Shown here piece after piece: positions 56,926 to 64,000 of a stretch of 64,000 nt of DNA; position 1 is the stretch's first letter, and every line of letters begins with the position of its first letter. A model generated the notes under the pieces. That model saw nothing but the letters and a program-made list of their open reading frames with translations, was not told where the DNA came from and did no database searches. A program made the translations under genes and the position numbers. The stretch is from assembly GCA_948467395.1 (NCBI GenBank), contig CAOKDX010000006.1, positions 1 to 64,000 of the forward strand. The letters run 5' to 3'. The stretch comes from an uncultured Clostridia bacterium (GTDB taxonomy: Bacteria; Bacillota; Clostridia; Lachnospirales; Lachnospiraceae).

Positions 56926-57921
56926 CTATCCCTCCTGGCACATGACTCTCTCGCCTCCGGACAGCCCTTCCGTTATCACGACAAATTCCCCCGCCTCCTG
57001 TCCCAGAGACACCTCTACCGCCTCAAAATACCCCTTTTCGTCCAGTCGTCTGACATAATTTCTGCCGTCCTGACTACAGACTGCCTTTCTCTCCACGTAC
57101 ACACAATCTGCCAGAGAGTTCTTCTTCCACTTCACTGTCAATGCCGTCTCTTCCGAAATCCCCTCTAGTCCGGAAACCGGTTTAAACCTCACGATCCTCT
57201 TCTCCCGGCCCTTTTTTTCAATTTTCGTCACCCTGAGCCTGCCTGCAGTACTGCTTCCCACCGCCTGTACCACATCTCCCTTTCCCAGATCCACACTCCC
57301 GTCTATCTCCGTCTGATACAGACCGGAGCCGGCCACCTCGGTCACCAGGGACGTTCCTGCCTGAAATGTACCGTCTTTCAACTTCTCACTGACGTTTGTT
57401 ATCGTTCCGTCCCTTTTTGCGCGGATCTTATTTGCGCGGATCTTCTTTTGTATTTCTTCCATATATAATTGCGTAACCTTCTGCTCCCGCCTTCGTTCCC
57501 TCAGCTCCTGCCGGTAATCTGCTGATTTATCTATCCTCTGCAGCTTCTCATAGTGCCGGATCAGCAGACGGTCCTGCCATTCCTTCTCCCCGTATTCCGC
57601 CAGCTTATCCTGCAGCTCCCTGGAGAAGAAGGAGACCAGCAGATCCCCCTTCTTTACCCTGTCCCCTTTGGAAACCGCTATGCGGTCGACCTCCAGTCCG
57701 CTGTCTGCCACGCTATACTGAATGCGGTTCACCCCTGTCATACGCAGTGTAAAAACAAGCTCCGGCGTCAGCGTCCCCCTCCTGACCGTGATACTGCGGT
57801 ACAACTCCCTCTCATAAGGCTTGTGCCGGATCACCACCGGATCACCGCCGTCCTGACTGCAGCCTGATAAAGCCATGACGGGCATAAGAAGGAACAGAAG
57901 TTTCCAAAGCCGCCTCTCCAT
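56926..57921 (-). CDS. Lipoprotein membrane-fusion/adaptor-like protein
   Basis: The 331-residue protein has a lipoprotein signal (lipobox ALSGC near residue 21), then a biotinyl/lipoyl-like hairpin (DRVKKGDLLVSFFS), a coiled coil rich in Arg, Glu and Gln (about 110-180), and beta-barrel segments (GTITNVSEKLKDGTFQAGTSL). This is the MacA/HlyD-type adaptor of Gram-positive ABC exporters. The ATG at 57921 has GAGG six bases upstream. It is the first gene of the adaptor-permease-ATPase-ATPase operon. Confidence 0.82.
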   Translation of the reverse strand: MERRLWKLLFLLMPVMALSGCSQDGGDPVVIRHKPYERELYRSITVRRGTLTPELVFTLRMTGVNRIQYSVADSGLEVDRIAVSKGDRVKKGDLLVSFFSRELQDKLAEYGEKEWQDRLLIRHYEKLQRIDKSADYRQELRERRREQKVTQLYMEEIQKKIRANKIRAKRDGTITNVSEKLKDGTFQAGTSLVTEVAGSGLYQTEIDGSVDLGKGDVVQAVGSSTAGRLRVTKIEKKGREKRIVRFKPVSGLEGISEETALTVKWKKNSLADCVYVERKAVCSQDGRNYVRRLDEKGYFEAVEVSLGQEAGEFVVITEGLSGGERVMCQEG

Positions 57922-57958
57922 CCCTGTCCTCACTCCCCTCTGTCGTTTCTTTTCAAGA

Positions 57959-57993
57959 ATAATACTATCCTGCAGTTGTAAACAAAATGTAAG
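57959..57993 (-). promoter_or_regulatory. Exporter-operon promoter with OmpR-type direct repeat
   Basis: On the minus strand CTTACA and TTTACA are separated by TTTTG (57977-57993), an 11-bp repeat period typical of OmpR-family regulators. TATTAT (57959-57964) follows 12 bp downstream, with no -35. Confidence 0.5.
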
Positions 57994-58084
57994 CATCAAA
58001 AAGCATCGACGAAAAACCGCGACGCTCCAAGAATCAGCAATGCCTTGCTCCTCACAAGACGGTCTTTCCTATAAGACCAAAATA

Positions 58085-58117
58085 ACACCCCCCGCATCAC
58101 GCGATGCAAAGGGGTGT
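58085..58117 (-). terminator. Terminator of the helveticin J-like gene
   Basis: ACACCCC and GGGGTGT pair, with an inner GCATC/GATGC stem, followed on the minus strand by TATTTTGG. Confidence 0.7.
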
Positions 58118-58148
58118 CCCGCTGTCAAATACAAGCCGTTAAGCGAAT

Positions 58149-59219
58149 TTAAAAGGCGCCTTTGGGCACGGAATAGATATACTGTCTGCCGCTGCCCTTT
58201 TCATTATGATTGCACAGTCCAAAATATACATCATCACCTTTTAACTGCAGTCCCTCAATCTCGGTGTTAGTCTGGCCACTCAAATCAGTATTCTTAATAT
58301 ACGCCTTGCCAATAACACTGCCGGTGGAATTCAGCTTAAAAATCCATTTTGTATCTCCCACTCCTCCGCTTGCCATATAAATCGACTTGGCATCACTGAC
58401 CTCCAGTCCCTGACAGGAGCCGTTGATCAAAAATGTATTTTTCATTGTAAAGGAAGAAATGCAGGCAGCTTTAATCGCCGCCGCATCACAGTTCACATAT
58501 TTGGAACTGGAGCTGGAAAGCGCCGCATTTACCTTTGCCGCATTGTAGAAGGCAAACTGCATTACATTATCGGTATTTTTTGACCATACCAGCAGGATGG
58601 ATTTATCACTGGATAATGCCGCGTCCGCCCTTTTGACGGTTCCATTTGCCTGACCTGTTTTATTGGCTTTAGCCAGGGCCGACAGGCGCTTAATGGCTGT
58701 ATAGTCTACAGTGGTCCCTGGCTTATATTCCAGCCGTCCCACCTGTGTGGACCAGTAATGGGTAGTATCCGTCGATGCCTTGCAGGCGATCCAGAAATAT
58801 GACGTATTACCATAATCAAAGGCTTCGAGGGTCTGGCTGTGGCCAAAATTAGTTAATTTCATCTCATCCTTGTATACGGCGCTGGCGCCGGAGATCGTGC
58901 ACCTGGACATAAACATATCCTTCCCGCTTCTCTGGAGGACGTACACATAGGTAGACCCGATGTACGTTTTCTGAATTGCCTCACCATGTCTCAGGCCGGT
59001 AATGGTATATCTCTTACTGGCTGTCGCCCCATAATCTGCCCTGGCGGCCGCGGCACGGATGCCCAAACCCTCACCGGATGCGGATGTGTCCGGATACTGC
59101 ACGCTGGTATCACCGGCCTCTATATCGGAAACATCCTGGGCGGATACCACTTTTGCACTGCAGAACATCATATTGACGGCCAGCAGCAGAGACAGTATCT
59201 TAGTAATTCTCTTTTTCAT
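58149..59219 (-). CDS. Secreted helveticin J-like protein
   Basis: This 356-residue protein has a signal peptide (to about residue 27) and then aligns along its length, by eye, with the class III bacteriocin helveticin J: GSTYVYVLQ, GHSQTLEAF, YFWIACKAS, ADAALSSDKSILLV, QGLEVSDAKSIYM and EIEGLQLKGDDVYFGL fall in the same order. Such proteins may be lytic or surface-acting, but the family's activity in Clostridia is not established. GGAAGGAG precedes the ATG. It lies downstream of the glucuronidase and is transcribed alone. Confidence 0.78.
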   Translation of the reverse strand: MKKRITKILSLLLAVNMMFCSAKVVSAQDVSDIEAGDTSVQYPDTSASGEGLGIRAAAARADYGATASKRYTITGLRHGEAIQKTYIGSTYVYVLQRSGKDMFMSRCTISGASAVYKDEMKLTNFGHSQTLEAFDYGNTSYFWIACKASTDTTHYWSTQVGRLEYKPGTTVDYTAIKRLSALAKANKTGQANGTVKRADAALSSDKSILLVWSKNTDNVMQFAFYNAAKVNAALSSSSSKYVNCDAAAIKAACISSFTMKNTFLINGSCQGLEVSDAKSIYMASGGVGDTKWIFKLNSTGSVIGKAYIKNTDLSGQTNTEIEGLQLKGDDVYFGLCNHNEKGSGRQYIYSVPKGAF

Positions 59220-59296
59220 ATAAATTTCTCCTTCCCTTTGTAAACAATACCCCTGCGTTTCATTTAAAATTCAAAAGGCCTTTCTTATTGTCCTTA

Positions 59297-59325
59297 AATA
59301 TAGCAGAGGTTTCTCTCATTCACAA
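59297..59325 (-). promoter_or_regulatory. Promoter of the helveticin J-like gene
   Basis: TTGTGA (59320-59325) and TATATT (59297-59302) are 17 bp apart, about 78 bp upstream of the start. No terminator separates it from the glucuronidase gene. Confidence 0.6.
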
Positions 59326-59371
59326 CGGAGTATATTTCTTGTTTATATGAAAAATAGTTCCCTAAAAGCCG

Positions 59372-61042
59372 TCAGTGCCCGGATCCATGAAAGATCCGCC
59401 TGACTACATCATAGGCGAGCTTCCTTCTCCGGTATTCGTCCACGACCCCCTTGTTATTCATTGTGCGCGGCCGGCCGCCAAACCACTCCTCACTCACCCT
59501 GATATCGCAGAACTGCCAGATATACACGCCGATGCAGTCCGGATACCCCAGCACTGCCGTGAGCTGCTTCTCCAGAGTTTCTGCCTGGTACTCTTCGGTC
59601 CATTTGGAATGGCTGGGATTTCTGTATCCATAGATCCCCCCGGCGCCGATCTCCGTCACCATAAAAGGCTTTCCGGCGCCCTCTGTCTCACTCTGGATCC
59701 ACCGATACAGATCATCCAGATATTCGTCCACCGGCGTATCGTGATACCACAGCGGATAAATATTGTAGGAAACCACATCCGGCAGCCCAAAGCTGATGTC
59801 CGTCTTAAATTTGCAGCTGGCAAAGGAATGGGGCCGGGAGGGATCCAGTTCCCGGATCAGATCAAACTGTTTCCGGTAGCATTCCCTGCCATACTGGCTG
59901 TCACTGGCGCACTCGTTCAGAATTCCCCATATATAGATGGAGGGGTGGTTATAATGAGCCGGTATCATCTCCCGGATCACCTGCTCCGCCTGCTCTTCAA
60001 AGTTTGGATTCCGCATATCCTCCTCACTGAGTCCCCGGGCATGATTTTCCTCCCACACAAGGATGCCCATCTCATCACACAGGTCGAGAAATACTTCATC
60101 ATTGGGATAGTGGGAGGTCCGGACGGAATTTGCCCCCAGATGCCGAATGATATCCAGATCCGCCGCCATGGCCCCATAGGGCAGGGCACAGCCAAACTGC
60201 GGATGGTCCTCATGCCGGCACAGTCCCCTGATCTTCAGCCCTTCACCGTTGAGATAGAGCTCCTTTCCCTGAATGGTGATCTGGCGGAATCCAAACCGGT
60301 CTGTGAGGTCATCCGTCTCCACACCGTCTCGCACCAGTACCGCCGTGATATAATAGAGCTGCGGATCCTCTGGGGACCACGGCCTGACGTCCCCAAAGCG
60401 GGCTTCTGCCTTCAGGACCCGGTCTGTTTCCGGAGGTATTTCCACATCCTCCCATAAAAGAGAGGTCCCTGCCGCCTCCGCCCGGACGTCCAGCACCGCC
60501 CCGCGCCGGGACAGATTCCTTACCTTCACCTGCACCCCTGCATGCCACCCGTTCTCCCTGTAGTGCGGAGTGACATGAACCCATTCGATATAGGCATCCG
60601 GAATGCGTTCCAGCACGACGGGTCTGCTGACTCCCCCATATGACATATAATCATTCGGTATATGCAGGGCGCTGTTCTCGCTGAAACGGTTATCCGCCCG
60701 GATGGCCAGCGTATGTATGCCCTCTTCCAGATCCGGCACCACCGCGTCAAAGATCGTATAGGCGTTATAATGTGACGCGATCTCCCGATCATCCAGATAT
60801 ACTGACGCCGTATGACTGACGCCCTTAAATTCCAGCCGGATGGTTCCTCCGGCGGCAAAGGACGTCTTGTATATCCCCTCGCCCCGGTATGCACTAAATT
60901 CCGGATGGCTCTCCCAGCAGCACGGCGTCGCCACCTGATATACCTGGCCCGCATGCTCCCCCTGACAGGGTGAGAACTCCCACAGGTAGCCGGTCAGCTC
61001 CCGGCTCTCCCGAATATGATGTGTCTGAAATGTTCTTATCAT
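59372..61042 (-). CDS. GH2 beta-glucuronidase-like glycoside hydrolase
   Basis: The 556-residue enzyme has the GH2 sandwich, immunoglobulin-like and barrel domains. The acid/base is E377 (NEC) and the nucleophile E464 (VTEIG). The motif N529-x-K531-G532 near the end matches the NxKG carboxylate-recognition motif of beta-glucuronidases, which supports glucuronide rather than galactoside. No signal peptide is seen, so the substrate must be imported. AGGAGG precedes the ATG at 61042. The divergent AraC regulator probably controls it. Confidence 0.82.
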   Translation of the reverse strand: MIRTFQTHHIRESRELTGYLWEFSPCQGEHAGQVYQVATPCCWESHPEFSAYRGEGIYKTSFAAGGTIRLEFKGVSHTASVYLDDREIASHYNAYTIFDAVVPDLEEGIHTLAIRADNRFSENSALHIPNDYMSYGGVSRPVVLERIPDAYIEWVHVTPHYRENGWHAGVQVKVRNLSRRGAVLDVRAEAAGTSLLWEDVEIPPETDRVLKAEARFGDVRPWSPEDPQLYYITAVLVRDGVETDDLTDRFGFRQITIQGKELYLNGEGLKIRGLCRHEDHPQFGCALPYGAMAADLDIIRHLGANSVRTSHYPNDEVFLDLCDEMGILVWEENHARGLSEEDMRNPNFEEQAEQVIREMIPAHYNHPSIYIWGILNECASDSQYGRECYRKQFDLIRELDPSRPHSFASCKFKTDISFGLPDVVSYNIYPLWYHDTPVDEYLDDLYRWIQSETEGAGKPFMVTEIGAGGIYGYRNPSHSKWTEEYQAETLEKQLTAVLGYPDCIGVYIWQFCDIRVSEEWFGGRPRTMNNKGVVDEYRRRKLAYDVVRRIFHGSGH

Positions 61043-61085
61043 CCTGATTCCTCCTGATCTGCCCTCCGGCACTCTTTATAGTCCG

Positions 61086-61125
61086 ATTATATGACTTTGA
61101 CTTCTCCCCCGCAATGGAGTATACT
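61086..61125. promoter_or_regulatory. Face-to-face promoters of the glucuronidase and araC genes
   Basis: Plus strand: TTGACT (61097-61102), 17 bp, TATACT (61120-61125). Minus strand: TTGCGG (61109-61114), 17 bp, TATAAT (61086-61091). The two overlap so RNA polymerase cannot occupy both. Confidence 0.65.
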
Positions 61126-61163
61126 GTTCTAAAATTGATATATTCTCATATGGAGAGAACGAT

Positions 61164-62021
61164 ATGATAGAGATTACAAGAATGGACGAAGACACCGCCC
61201 ATGACCGCACCTTTTATGTAGACCGCCCCCAGGGTCATCCGGTCTACCTCCTCCTGCTGGTCAAATCAAATGCAAAATTTTATATTGATGACAAATGGCT
61301 GGACATTTCCCCCCACACGGCCATTCTTTTCCGGCCGGGCCAGCGCCATTTATACGGTCCCAGGGAGGATGCCGAGACCTTCCCCGCCTATATCGACAGC
61401 TGGGCGCATATCGCCGCCCCCTCCCTGGCCCTGCCAGAGCATTTTCCCTATGGAAAGCCGGTGCTCCTGCACAACCCGGAGGACTATTATGCCCTGTTCC
61501 ACCTGATAAAGCTTGAATTTCTGGGAACCGCCCCCCACAGAGCCGGTATTATCGACAGCCTTGCCACCGCCCTGCTGGACAAAATATCCGATGAGAGCAA
61601 CACAAAGGAGTACCCCGATATCTATTACCAGCTCGTCTCCCTGCGGGAGAAAATTTATTCCTACCCGGAAAGGGAGTGGAGCACGAAAGCCATGGCAGAA
61701 TCCCTCCATATCAGTCAGGGATACCTGCACACGGTCTATAAGCACTTCTTCCACATCACCTGTATTCACGATGTGATCAGAAGCCGGATCCAGGCGGCAT
61801 GCGACCTGCTGGCCTCCACAAGAAAACCCGTGGAGGAAATCGCCGAACTGTGCGGATACCATCACACAGAACATTTTATACGGCAGTTTAAGCAGGAGAT
61901 AAACATGACGCCGGGGAAATACAGAAGCTCACTCTGGCAGGCGGCTCCAGAGATAGCAGTAAGCCTGGGTTCTGGCAGCAAAGAGTTCCCGGGACAGCAG
62001 CCTCCGCACTTCCTCCTTTGA
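61164..62021 (+). CDS. AraC-family transcriptional regulator
   Basis: The 285-residue protein has an N-terminal cupin-type sensor (about 15-100) and a C-terminal double helix-turn-helix (about 165-255, with SLHISQGYLHTVYKHFF and IAELCGYHHTEHFIRQFKQ). The last ~30 residues after TPGKYRSS are extra and overlap the Nudix gene on the opposite strand. It most likely activates the glucuronidase gene. TGGAGAG precedes the ATG. Confidence 0.88.
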   Translation: MIEITRMDEDTAHDRTFYVDRPQGHPVYLLLLVKSNAKFYIDDKWLDISPHTAILFRPGQRHLYGPREDAETFPAYIDSWAHIAAPSLALPEHFPYGKPVLLHNPEDYYALFHLIKLEFLGTAPHRAGIIDSLATALLDKISDESNTKEYPDIYYQLVSLREKIYSYPEREWSTKAMAESLHISQGYLHTVYKHFFHITCIHDVIRSRIQAACDLLASTRKPVEEIAELCGYHHTEHFIRQFKQEINMTPGKYRSSLWQAAPEIAVSLGSGSKEFPGQQPPHFLL

Positions 62022-62495
62022 ATACCATCCCGCCCGGATCTCCTCCACCGAAGAGCTGCTTTTCTGAAAAGTGCCTGCCGCAGTGCCCACCAGACATATA
62101 TTGCTCTCATTCGAAAATCCCACCGCACTATAGCTGAGGGGCATCGTCTCCGTAATCTCCACCAGGTCCAGCCCCGTCTCCTCCCTTAGCTCCCGCTCCG
62201 CGCTCTCCTCCGGAGTCTCTCCCGGGTCGATGAGCCCGGCGGGAAAATTATATACCCAGTTCCCCGGTGCCAGCCGAAATTCCCGGTTCAGAAGAATCCG
62301 CTCCCCCGTCCTGTCATGCATGATCAGCACCACCGAATCCGGCGTCTGGTCCTGCAGCTCCTCCCATGTCCGTATGGAGGGATCGCGGCTGATCATCTCA
62401 TAGATTTTCTCCTCTCCCTCCTCCGTCTCATATGTGATATCGTACCGGTGGATAAATTTGCCCTGATGGATCTTCTTCACCGACTGAAATTTCAT
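61929..62495 (-). CDS. Nudix hydrolase (ADP-ribose pyrophosphatase-like)
   Basis: The 188-residue protein has a complete Nudix box from GLIDPGETPEESAE to REETGLDL near residues 95-119 and a beta-rich N-terminus like ADP-sugar pyrophosphatases. GAGGGG lies nine bases before the ATG at 62495. The upstream frame extends into the divergent gene and is unlikely. Its 3' end overlaps the araC 3' end by 93 bases. Confidence 0.88.
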   Translation of the reverse strand: MKFQSVKKIHQGKFIHRYDITYETEEGEEKIYEMISRDPSIRTWEELQDQTPDSVVLIMHDRTGERILLNREFRLAPGNWVYNFPAGLIDPGETPEESAERELREETGLDLVEITETMPLSYSAVGFSNESNICLVGTAAGTFQKSSSSVEEIRAGWYSKEEVRRLLSRELFAARTQAYCYLWSRLPE

Positions 62496-62496
62496 A

Positions 62497-62525
62497 TTGC
62501 AATTCCCCTCTCTCTGTGTTATATT
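62497..62525 (+). promoter_or_regulatory. Promoter of the BIG_2 protein gene
   Basis: TTGCAA (62497-62502) and TATATT (62520-62525) are 17 bp apart. The -35 begins one base after the Nudix start codon. Confidence 0.6.
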
Positions 62526-62571
62526 ATGTTCTAACCCTCCCAATACTCCTTTTTCATTAAGGAGGGGTTCT

Positions 62572-63600
62572 ATGAAACAATATTCTATTTTTCGGGGGAC
62601 AGCCCTGTCTCGTAAGCTGACGGCTATCCTTATGCTGATAGCGGTAACTGCCGCTGTATTTTTCAATACTGTGCCTGCGTGTCAGGCTTCTGGATATTCC
62701 ATTGTTATTCTATCACATTATAACAAAACATTAAAGATCGGACAATCCTTCTATCTTGCCGGCGTCGCCAGCAATGGGAAGAGGATTACATGGAAGAGCA
62801 GCAGTGCCCGGACTGCCTCTGTGAATACATACGGGCGCGTCACTGCCAAAAGGGCGGGAATCTGTAGCATCACAGGGAAGACGACTGGCGGGGAGGCCAG
62901 CTGCCGTCTTACGGTAGAGAAAACGTCCATCACCCTGTCTGCCGCCTCCATCACTATGGAGAACGGCGCTTCCTTCCGGCTGCGGGGGAGTACATCCAAC
63001 GGATCCGTGATCACATGGATGGCGTCCCGTTCCAGCGTGGCGGCCATAGATGAAAGCGGAAGGATCGAGGCCAAAAAGCCAGGGGAGTGCACCGTCACCG
63101 CCTGCGCCGACGGCACGAAAAAAACCTGTAAGGTTACGGTGAGGAAACCAAAGATCACATTAAACCACTCTGCCGTTAAGCTATACCGCAGGCAGACCTG
63201 CCGTCTCACTGCCAGAGTGTCTTCCGGCCGCACCGTGACATGGAAATCCAGAAAGAAAAGCGTCGCCGTGATCAGCGACAGCGGCATGGTCACAGCCAAA
63301 AAACACGGCACCGCCATGATTACAGCGAAGGTGGACGGCGTGACAAAGGAATGCGAGGTCACCGTACAGCCGCCGGAAATCAAACTGAACAGGACTTCCA
63401 TTACGCTAAAGAAAGGAAAGACGGTGTCACTGGAAGCTCAGGTGAGTTCCGGTATCCCGCCCTCCTGGAAGAGCAGCAAAAGCAGCATAGCCACCGTGGA
63501 TAAAAACGGTCTGGTCACTGCCAGGAAGAAGGGAAGCTGCGTGATCTACGCATCGGAGGACGGCACAAAAGAAAGCTGCCACATCACTGTGACAGCCTGA
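62572..63600 (+). CDS. Secreted protein of four BIG_2-type Ig-like repeats
   Basis: This 342-residue protein has a signal peptide (to about residue 40), then four tandem BIG_2 (bacterial Ig-like) repeats of about 75 residues: 43-117, 118-192, 193-267 and 268-342. Each has a T-W-x-S centre, a VT-A-KK-G strand and a terminal C-x-VTV. Most contain two cysteines in the same relative region. No anchor or catalytic domain is present. It is likely a secreted or surface binding module. GGAGGG precedes the ATG. Confidence 0.85.
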   Translation: MKQYSIFRGTALSRKLTAILMLIAVTAAVFFNTVPACQASGYSIVILSHYNKTLKIGQSFYLAGVASNGKRITWKSSSARTASVNTYGRVTAKRAGICSITGKTTGGEASCRLTVEKTSITLSAASITMENGASFRLRGSTSNGSVITWMASRSSVAAIDESGRIEAKKPGECTVTACADGTKKTCKVTVRKPKITLNHSAVKLYRRQTCRLTARVSSGRTVTWKSRKKSVAVISDSGMVTAKKHGTAMITAKVDGVTKECEVTVQPPEIKLNRTSITLKKGKTVSLEAQVSSGIPPSWKSSKSSIATVDKNGLVTARKKGSCVIYASEDGTKESCHITVTA

Positions 63601-63633
63601 TAATCGGAGTATTGGGAGGGCACAGAGCAGAGA

Positions 63634-64000
63634 TCAGATCTTCTCGATCCATTTCCCCGTGCTCTGCAGCACCCCTTTGTTGTCAAGTACCAGCTTATAC
63701 TGATCCCGGGGCAGCTCATCCAGCCATATACATACATGGTAATAGGCATCGCCGAATACCTTCGGCATAGTCTGCTCGGTATCATCAAAAATGGCGCGGT
63801 AGACGCCCTTCTTTCCCACCAGATAGATCCGTCGGATATCGTGATCCACCCCCTGCACGAAGAGGACATCCTCCTCCAGGAATACATCTTCTCCGGATAG
63901 AAGCTTTCTTGTACAGCGGCTGAAATCCAGCTCTGCCGCCTCTTCCCCTGACAGGTGCTCCGGCCGCTGCAGATTGCCGCAGAAATAATCCTGTGTCTTG
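63634..64000 (-). CDS. C-terminal part of an unknown protein, cut by the window edge
   Basis: An open frame runs from the right edge of the window to the stop at 63634 (about 121 residues), so the N-terminus lies outside. It ends in a mixed alpha/beta region (YLVGKKGVYRAIFDDTEQ, AYYHVCIWLDELP, GKWIEKI). I do not recognise a family. It converges with the BIG_2 gene. No terminator is visible in the 33-base gap. Confidence 0.6.
   Translation of the reverse strand, partial: KTQDYFCGNLQRPEHLSGEEAAELDFSRCTRKLLSGEDVFLEEDVLFVQGVDHDIRRIYLVGKKGVYRAIFDDTEQTMPKVFGDAYYHVCIWLDELPRDQYKLVLDNKGVLQSTGKWIEKI

Noticed and set aside
1-64000. CRISPR array, prophage or integrative element
   Set aside because: No repeat-spacer pattern, phage structural gene, relaxase or transposase was seen. 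The lone recombinase has no att-like flanks that I can see.

Overview
This 64 kb window looks like part of the chromosome of an endospore-forming, obligately anaerobic Firmicute of the class Clostridia, most probably a gut member of the Lachnospiraceae. The sequence shows sporulation genes (spoIIE, spoVT, spoVG, yabP, yabQ), a [FeFe]-hydrogenase-like protein, an Lrp/aminotransferase pair, a GlgC/GlgD glycogen pair, moderately GC-rich coding regions with AT-rich gaps, and Gram-positive ribosome binding sites (AGGAGG) before nearly every gene. Genus is not resolved. There is no prophage, CRISPR array, rRNA or insertion sequence. One tRNA gene (Gly, TCC) is present.

Layout. 1-240: start of a leftward gene with a BlaI/MecI-like operator, and the ilvE terminator. 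241-3247: ilvE, an SGNH esterase and tmcAL. 3250-9911: leftward operon pth-mfd-prsA-like-malQ. 10062-12490: leftward histidine phosphatase-deoD-APH-like kinase. 12653-15356: leftward glgC-glgD-spoVG. 15585-20669: rightward murC, then a gap rich in DnaA boxes, then dnaD-like, dnaC-like and prs. 20704-24315: PBP1A and a CgeB-type glycosyltransferase. 24392-28756: sodium:solute symporter, GGDEF protein and a group-B-like [FeFe] hydrogenase. 28816-34409: trmL, a CheX-like protein, and an operon of a 30-residue membrane peptide, VanW, a HypE/PurM-like protein, Lrp and an aminotransferase. 34447-39959: a TPR-like membrane protein, a radical SAM protein, tRNA-Gly, a membrane-anchored C39-like protein and a cytosolic GH13 amylase. 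40200-50495: a conserved near-origin Firmicute block (ftsH, hpt, tilS, spoIIE, divIC, yabQ, yabP, rqcP, hup, spoVT) plus rarA and an MFS transporter. 51863-64000: accessory region with a solo tyrosine recombinase, an ABC exporter operon (adaptor lipoprotein, large permease, two ATPases), a secreted helveticin J-like protein, a GH2 glucuronidase with a divergent AraC regulator, a Nudix hydrolase, a secreted four-repeat BIG_2 protein and a truncated unknown gene.

How it fits together. Glycogen and alpha-glucan genes (glgC, glgD, malQ, amylase) are spread through the window, and spoVG appears to ride on the glgCD transcript. The sporulation block carries recognisable developmental promoters: spoIIE has a 21-bp spacer with a nearby Spo0A-like box, spoVT has a sigma-G-like promoter and yabP a sigma-E-like -10. 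Genes of the B. subtilis order pth-mfd-spoVT-yabO-yabP-yabQ-divIC-spoIIE-tilS-hprT-ftsH and spoVG/prs are all here but broken into pieces, so this is probably within reach of the replication origin. The most distinctive observations are the helveticin J-like protein beside an exporter operon with an OmpR-type direct repeat, a recurring 22-bp palindrome in three intergenic gaps, and the DnaA-box cluster in front of the helicase-loader genes. All functional calls come from motif recognition by eye. No database search was run.
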